From the NCBI GenBank assembly GCA_050116035.1, contig JASFPJ010000120.1:1-8790 (forward strand): a stretch of 8,790 bases of DNA, given 5' to 3'. This document shows, piece after piece, positions 6,019-8,790 of this stretch (positions are counted from its first letter, which is position 1; the number at the start of each line of letters is the position of its first letter). Made by a program: the position numbers and the translations under genes. Below the pieces are notes generated by a model. The model was not told the origin of the DNA and ran no database searches. It was given only the letters and a program-made list of their open reading frames with translations. This stretch comes from SOIA01 sp050116035 (GTDB lineage Bacteria > Acidobacteriota > Aminicenantia > Aminicenantales > Aminicenantaceae).

Positions 6019-7722
6019 ATGAAAAAAACGATTACTCGCAGGAATTTTCTGAAGAAGTCATCCAAGATGGTAGCCGCCGCCGGAATTGGAGGGTATGGAA
6101 TCCTGCTTCAAGGATGTTCCTCCACAAAGGATTTTGATTTGATTATCAAGGGCGGCCATGTTTTTGATGGATTAGGAAACGAGTCCCAACAGGCTGACAT
6201 CGGAATCAAGGGAGATTTCATAAAAGCCATCGGGACTCTCCCAAGAAATAGAGCAGAGACGATCATAGATGCCAAAAATCTTGCCGTTTGCCCGGGCTTC
6301 ATCGATGCGCATGAACATTCAGATATTAGCCTTTTGGTTAATCCAAAAGCAGAGAGTTCGATTCGTCAAGGAATTACTACTCTCGTCAGTGGGAATTGCG
6401 GAGGATCTCCTTTTCCTGTGGCTGATGAAATCTATGAAGAAATGAAAAAAAATTTGAAAGAGTTATACCAGGTTGACCTCACGTGGACGGATATCGGTGG
6501 CTTTTTTTCGAAACTTGAAGAGAACGGTATTGCTCTGAATTATTCTTCTTTTGTTGGACAGGGCACAATAAGAGGGGTAGCCATGGGATTCAACGATCGG
6601 CCTCCCAGTGAAAATGAACTTGAACGAATGAAGATTATGGTGGCTGAGAACATAGAAGGTGGAGCGCTTGGCCTATCCACCGGACTCGAGTATGCTCCGG
6701 GAAGCTATGCTAAAAACGATGAGATTGAGGAGTTATGCAGAGTTACTGCCCGATATGGGGGAGTCTATGCCACTCATATGCGGAGCGAAGGAGACCAGTT
6801 ACTCGAATCTCTCGATGAATCGATCGAGATTGCGAAGAAGACCGGAGTCAGCCTTCAAATTTCCCATTTTAAAGTTGCGTATCCCCGGAACTGGCATAAG
6901 GTCGATGATGCTTTGGCCAGGATCGAGAAGGCAAAGACAAATGGAGTGGCCATATTCTGCGACCGTTATCCATACATTGCCGGCTCAACCGGTCTCAGCT
7001 ATTATTTTCCCCTTTGGGCGCGGCAGGGAACGACAGAAGAATTTTTAGCGAGGCTGAAGGATCCCAAGCTCGAGAGTCGTATTCGATCATATCTTTCCGA
7101 GCAAGAAAAGAAGCTCGGCTCCTGGGATAAGGTCGTTATTTCTGCCGTGGTTTCTGAAGAAAATAAAAAATTTGAGGGCAAGAGCGTTCTGGATGGAGCC
7201 AAAGAGACCGGGAAAACTCCACACGCGTTCATGAGAGACCTCTTGATTGAAGAAAAAAATAGAGTGGGAATGGTCACCTTCATGATGAACGAGGAGAATC
7301 TGAAGAAAATCCTGTCTCATCCGCTAGTGGGCGTCGGGACGGACGGTTCGGCGATCGCTCCCTATGGTCTCTTGCATCAGGGGAAACCCCATCCCCGATT
7401 GTATGGGACTTTTCCCAGAGTTTTAGGGAAGTACATTCGGGAAGAAAAGATTCTTCCTCTTCCCGAGATGCTGAAAAAAATAACCTCCCTGCCTGCGCAA
7501 AAGTTTGGCTTCACAAGAAGAGGGGTTCTGAAGCAGGAATACTGTGCGGATGTTGTCATTTTTGACAGGGATAAAGTGATTGATAAGGCCACGTGGACGG
7601 ATCCTCATCAGTATCCGGTTGGAATCGAGTACGTGATTGTCAACGGGAAAGTGGTGATAGAAAAAGGTGAACACTCCGGAAGTCTTCCAGGAAAAGTCTT
7701 GAGAAATAAAATCTTGGTTTAA
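6019..7722 (+). CDS. N-acyl-D-amino-acid deacylase (D-aminoacylase), Tat-exported lipoprotein
   Basis: This amidohydrolase-superfamily zinc enzyme hydrolyses N-acyl-D-amino acids to a D-amino acid and a carboxylate. The 567-residue product begins with a twin-arginine signal (TRRNFLKKSS, 5-14), a hydrophobic stretch and the lipobox-like LLQGC (29-33). It is therefore probably exported folded and lipid-anchored at C33. The catalytic domain starts with DLIIKGGHVFDG (40-51). Metal ligands follow the family pattern: H98-x-H100 (DAHEHSD), C127 (SGNCGG), H253 (THMRSEG), H283 (QISHFK), and the catalytic aspartate D442 (GTDGSA). The 27-residue gap from H100 to C127 and the 30-residue gap from H253 to H283 equal those of the Alcaligenes enzyme (H69, C96, H220, H250). 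GKPHPRLYGTFPRVLGKY (455-472) is also typical. The C-terminal strand domain ends VVIFDRDKVID...VIVNGKVV. Substrates could be D-amino acids from peptidoglycan or foreign peptides. An alpha/beta hydrolase gene follows after 15 bp. D-glutamate, D-aspartate and dihydroorotase-like relatives cannot be separated from the sequence alone. Confidence 0.9.
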   Translation: MKKTITRRNFLKKSSKMVAAAGIGGYGILLQGCSSTKDFDLIIKGGHVFDGLGNESQQADIGIKGDFIKAIGTLPRNRAETIIDAKNLAVCPGFIDAHEHSDISLLVNPKAESSIRQGITTLVSGNCGGSPFPVADEIYEEMKKNLKELYQVDLTWTDIGGFFSKLEENGIALNYSSFVGQGTIRGVAMGFNDRPPSENELERMKIMVAENIEGGALGLSTGLEYAPGSYAKNDEIEELCRVTARYGGVYATHMRSEGDQLLESLDESIEIAKKTGVSLQISHFKVAYPRNWHKVDDALARIEKAKTNGVAIFCDRYPYIAGSTGLSYYFPLWARQGTTEEFLARLKDPKLESRIRSYLSEQEKKLGSWDKVVISAVVSEENKKFEGKSVLDGAKETGKTPHAFMRDLLIEEKNRVGMVTFMMNEENLKKILSHPLVGVGTDGSAIAPYGLLHQGKPHPRLYGTFPRVLGKYIREEKILPLPEMLKKITSLPAQKFGFTRRGVLKQEYCADVVIFDRDKVIDKATWTDPHQYPVGIEYVIVNGKVVIEKGEHSGSLPGKVLRNKILV

Positions 7723-7737
7723 ATCCAAAAGATTCAG

Positions 7738-8565
7738 TTGAAAGACGAATATATCTCTGTGGCGGGGCACAATATTCGTTTCATAGAAAAGGGAAAAGGG
7801 CCGCCTCTCGTTCTTCTCCATGGTATGGGGGGATCATTGGAATGGTGGGAGTACAACCTGGATTTTTTCTCCCAGAAGTACCGCACCATTGCTTTCGATT
7901 TTCCTGGTTTTGGATTTTCTTCTAAATCGGGTATTGATTTTCGCAAAAACTCTGCTTCAGATTTTATGGTGTCATTCTTGGATGCTTTCCAACTGTCTAA
8001 AGCGTCTTTGATCGGAAATTCTATGGGAGGGCTCTTCGCTTTCCTCACCGCGGCGGATCAAGCGGATAGGATCGACAAGCTGGTTTTGGTGGCGAATGTG
8101 GGTTTCGGGCCAAAGTTATCTATCCCTTTACGGCTGGGCACTGTCTTTCCCTTTGGTGAACTGGCTTTATCCATACCGAATCAGTTGACTGCAAAATTAT
8201 TCCTTGACCGCCTGTTTTATGATTCTCGAAAAATTCCATCTCACCTGATCCCCACGGTTTTAAAGATCTTCAACCTGCCGAAGACACGCAAAGTCTGCCT
8301 TCAGTTTCTGCGTTCAGGAGTGAATCTGAAGGGCTTAAAAGAGGAAATCTGGCTGAAAATCCTGGACAGAGCCAGCTCCTTACCTCATAAAACATTGATT
8401 GTCTGGGGCAAGAATGATAAGGTTGCCTCTTTAGACCAGGCCTATGTGGGAGAAAAGCTAATCAAGAATTCCCAGCTTCATGTTTTTGAGAGATGCGGTC
8501 ATCTCCCTCAGTTAGAATGGTTCGAGGAGTTTAATCGTCTCGTGCTTGATTTCCTGGAGTCGTGA
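7738..8565 (+). CDS. Alpha/beta-fold hydrolase
   Basis: This is a soluble serine hydrolase of the MhpC/esterase-like group; the substrate is unknown. The 275-residue product has the oxyanion-hole motif LLHGMGGS (26-33), DFPGFGFSS (54-62), the nucleophile elbow GNSMGG (S95), the acid D227 (WGKNDKVA) and the catalytic H255 (CGHLPQLE), so the triad is complete. A helical cap lies at about 125-205. No signal peptide is present. The start is TTG at 7738: no in-frame ATG or GTG exists between it and the preceding TAA, and starting later would remove the first strands. Upstream sequence (AAAAGATTCAG) is a poor ribosome binding site. The gene is in the same frame as the upstream deacylase, 15 bp past its stop, so translation may depend on ribosomes finishing that gene. 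A secreted-protein gene begins 4 bp after its stop. Esterase, C-C bond hydrolase and proline iminopeptidase-like functions are all possible. Confidence 0.88.
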   Translation: MKDEYISVAGHNIRFIEKGKGPPLVLLHGMGGSLEWWEYNLDFFSQKYRTIAFDFPGFGFSSKSGIDFRKNSASDFMVSFLDAFQLSKASLIGNSMGGLFAFLTAADQADRIDKLVLVANVGFGPKLSIPLRLGTVFPFGELALSIPNQLTAKLFLDRLFYDSRKIPSHLIPTVLKIFNLPKTRKVCLQFLRSGVNLKGLKEEIWLKILDRASSLPHKTLIVWGKNDKVASLDQAYVGEKLIKNSQLHVFERCGHLPQLEWFEEFNRLVLDFLES

Positions 8566-8569
8566 AGGT

Positions 8570-8790
8570 ATGAAGAAAGCCTTTTTTTTCGTCCTCTTCA
8601 TGAGCTACTTGAGTCTTGTCTCCTCGGCCGCTTCCCATACTGAAACACTCACAACTCCTTCCGGTGTGAAAGTGGAGCTGCTGTACAGGGCTTTTGAACC
8701 GGGTGAGGTGGTAGTCGTAGAGATCAATGAGCCTTTCAGAGTGAAAGAGGCAAAAGTCCGGTTCCTGGACAGAAATTACCAGATGGGGAT
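8570..8790 (+). CDS. Secreted protein, 5' end only; possibly an M23-type peptidase N-terminal region
   Basis: The gene opens with ATG at 8570, 4 bp after the hydrolase stop, with GGAG at 8556-8559 (10 nt away) inside the preceding gene. It continues for 73 codons and leaves the window. Residues 1-22 form a Sec signal peptide: MKK, then AFFFVLFMSYLSLV, with cleavage probably after SSA or SAA. The mature part has alternating beta-strand character with VKVELLYRAFEPGEVVVVEI (34-53), then PFRVKEAKVRFLDRNYQMG. The 'aromatic/Arg...PGE-V-V-V' pattern resembles the beta-sandwich region before the peptidase domain in some M23 endopeptidases, as I remember them. The catalytic part is outside the window, so this is a lead only. 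If right, it would place a peptidoglycan hydrolase in the same operon as the D-aminoacylase. Confidence 0.7.
   Translation, partial: MKKAFFFVLFMSYLSLVSSAASHTETLTTPSGVKVELLYRAFEPGEVVVVEINEPFRVKEAKVRFLDRNYQMG

Overview
The window looks like ordinary chromosome from a diderm (Gram-negative-type) bacterium. The evidence is a Kdo transferase (waaA) for lipopolysaccharide, a Sec-dependent PAP2 phosphatase and a Tat-dependent lipoprotein. The lineage cannot be fixed from the sequence. Tat-exported lipidated amidohydrolases and the truncated envelope protein at the right edge recall Acidobacteriota/Aminicenantes-like genomes, but that is a weak impression. I see no phage, plasmid, CRISPR, rRNA or tRNA.

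Left part, minus strand (1-3471): reading in the direction of transcription, a Lys/Glu/Pro/Ala-rich protein with a small conserved-looking C-terminal module, then rpsO (ribosomal protein S15), then pnp (polynucleotide phosphorylase). The first five codons of another gene may follow at the left edge. rpsO-pnp is a classic translation/RNA-decay pair; here only 20 bp separate the two, so no separate rpsO terminator fits. A sigma70-like promoter lies just before rpsO, whose start codon is not ATG.

Right part, plus strand (3694-8790): waaA and a PAP2 phosphatase are 12 bp apart and form an envelope/lipid A-type unit. After a 207-bp gap comes a second unit of three genes: an N-acyl-D-amino-acid deacylase (Tat signal plus lipobox), an alpha/beta hydrolase starting at TTG 15 bp later, and the start of a secreted protein that may be an M23-type peptidase and runs off the window. 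Spacing of 4-15 bp implies co-transcription. Together these genes point to outer-envelope synthesis and to handling of D-amino-acid-containing material outside the cytoplasm.

The two largest gaps each hold a palindromic element. At 3577-3651 there is a 75-bp element with perfect 13-bp inverted ends, between the divergent units. At 5834-5958 there is a 125-bp element with 26-bp inverted ends (25/26 paired) followed by a T-rich run. Both look like non-autonomous, REP/MITE-like repeats without a transposase. The first abuts a strong promoter (TTGAGA-17-TATAGT) whose predicted start point is only 1-3 nt from the waaA ATG, so waaA may be translated from a nearly leaderless mRNA. No clear undescribed multi-gene system is visible. 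The best leads are the two elements, the charged low-complexity protein and the nearly leaderless waaA.
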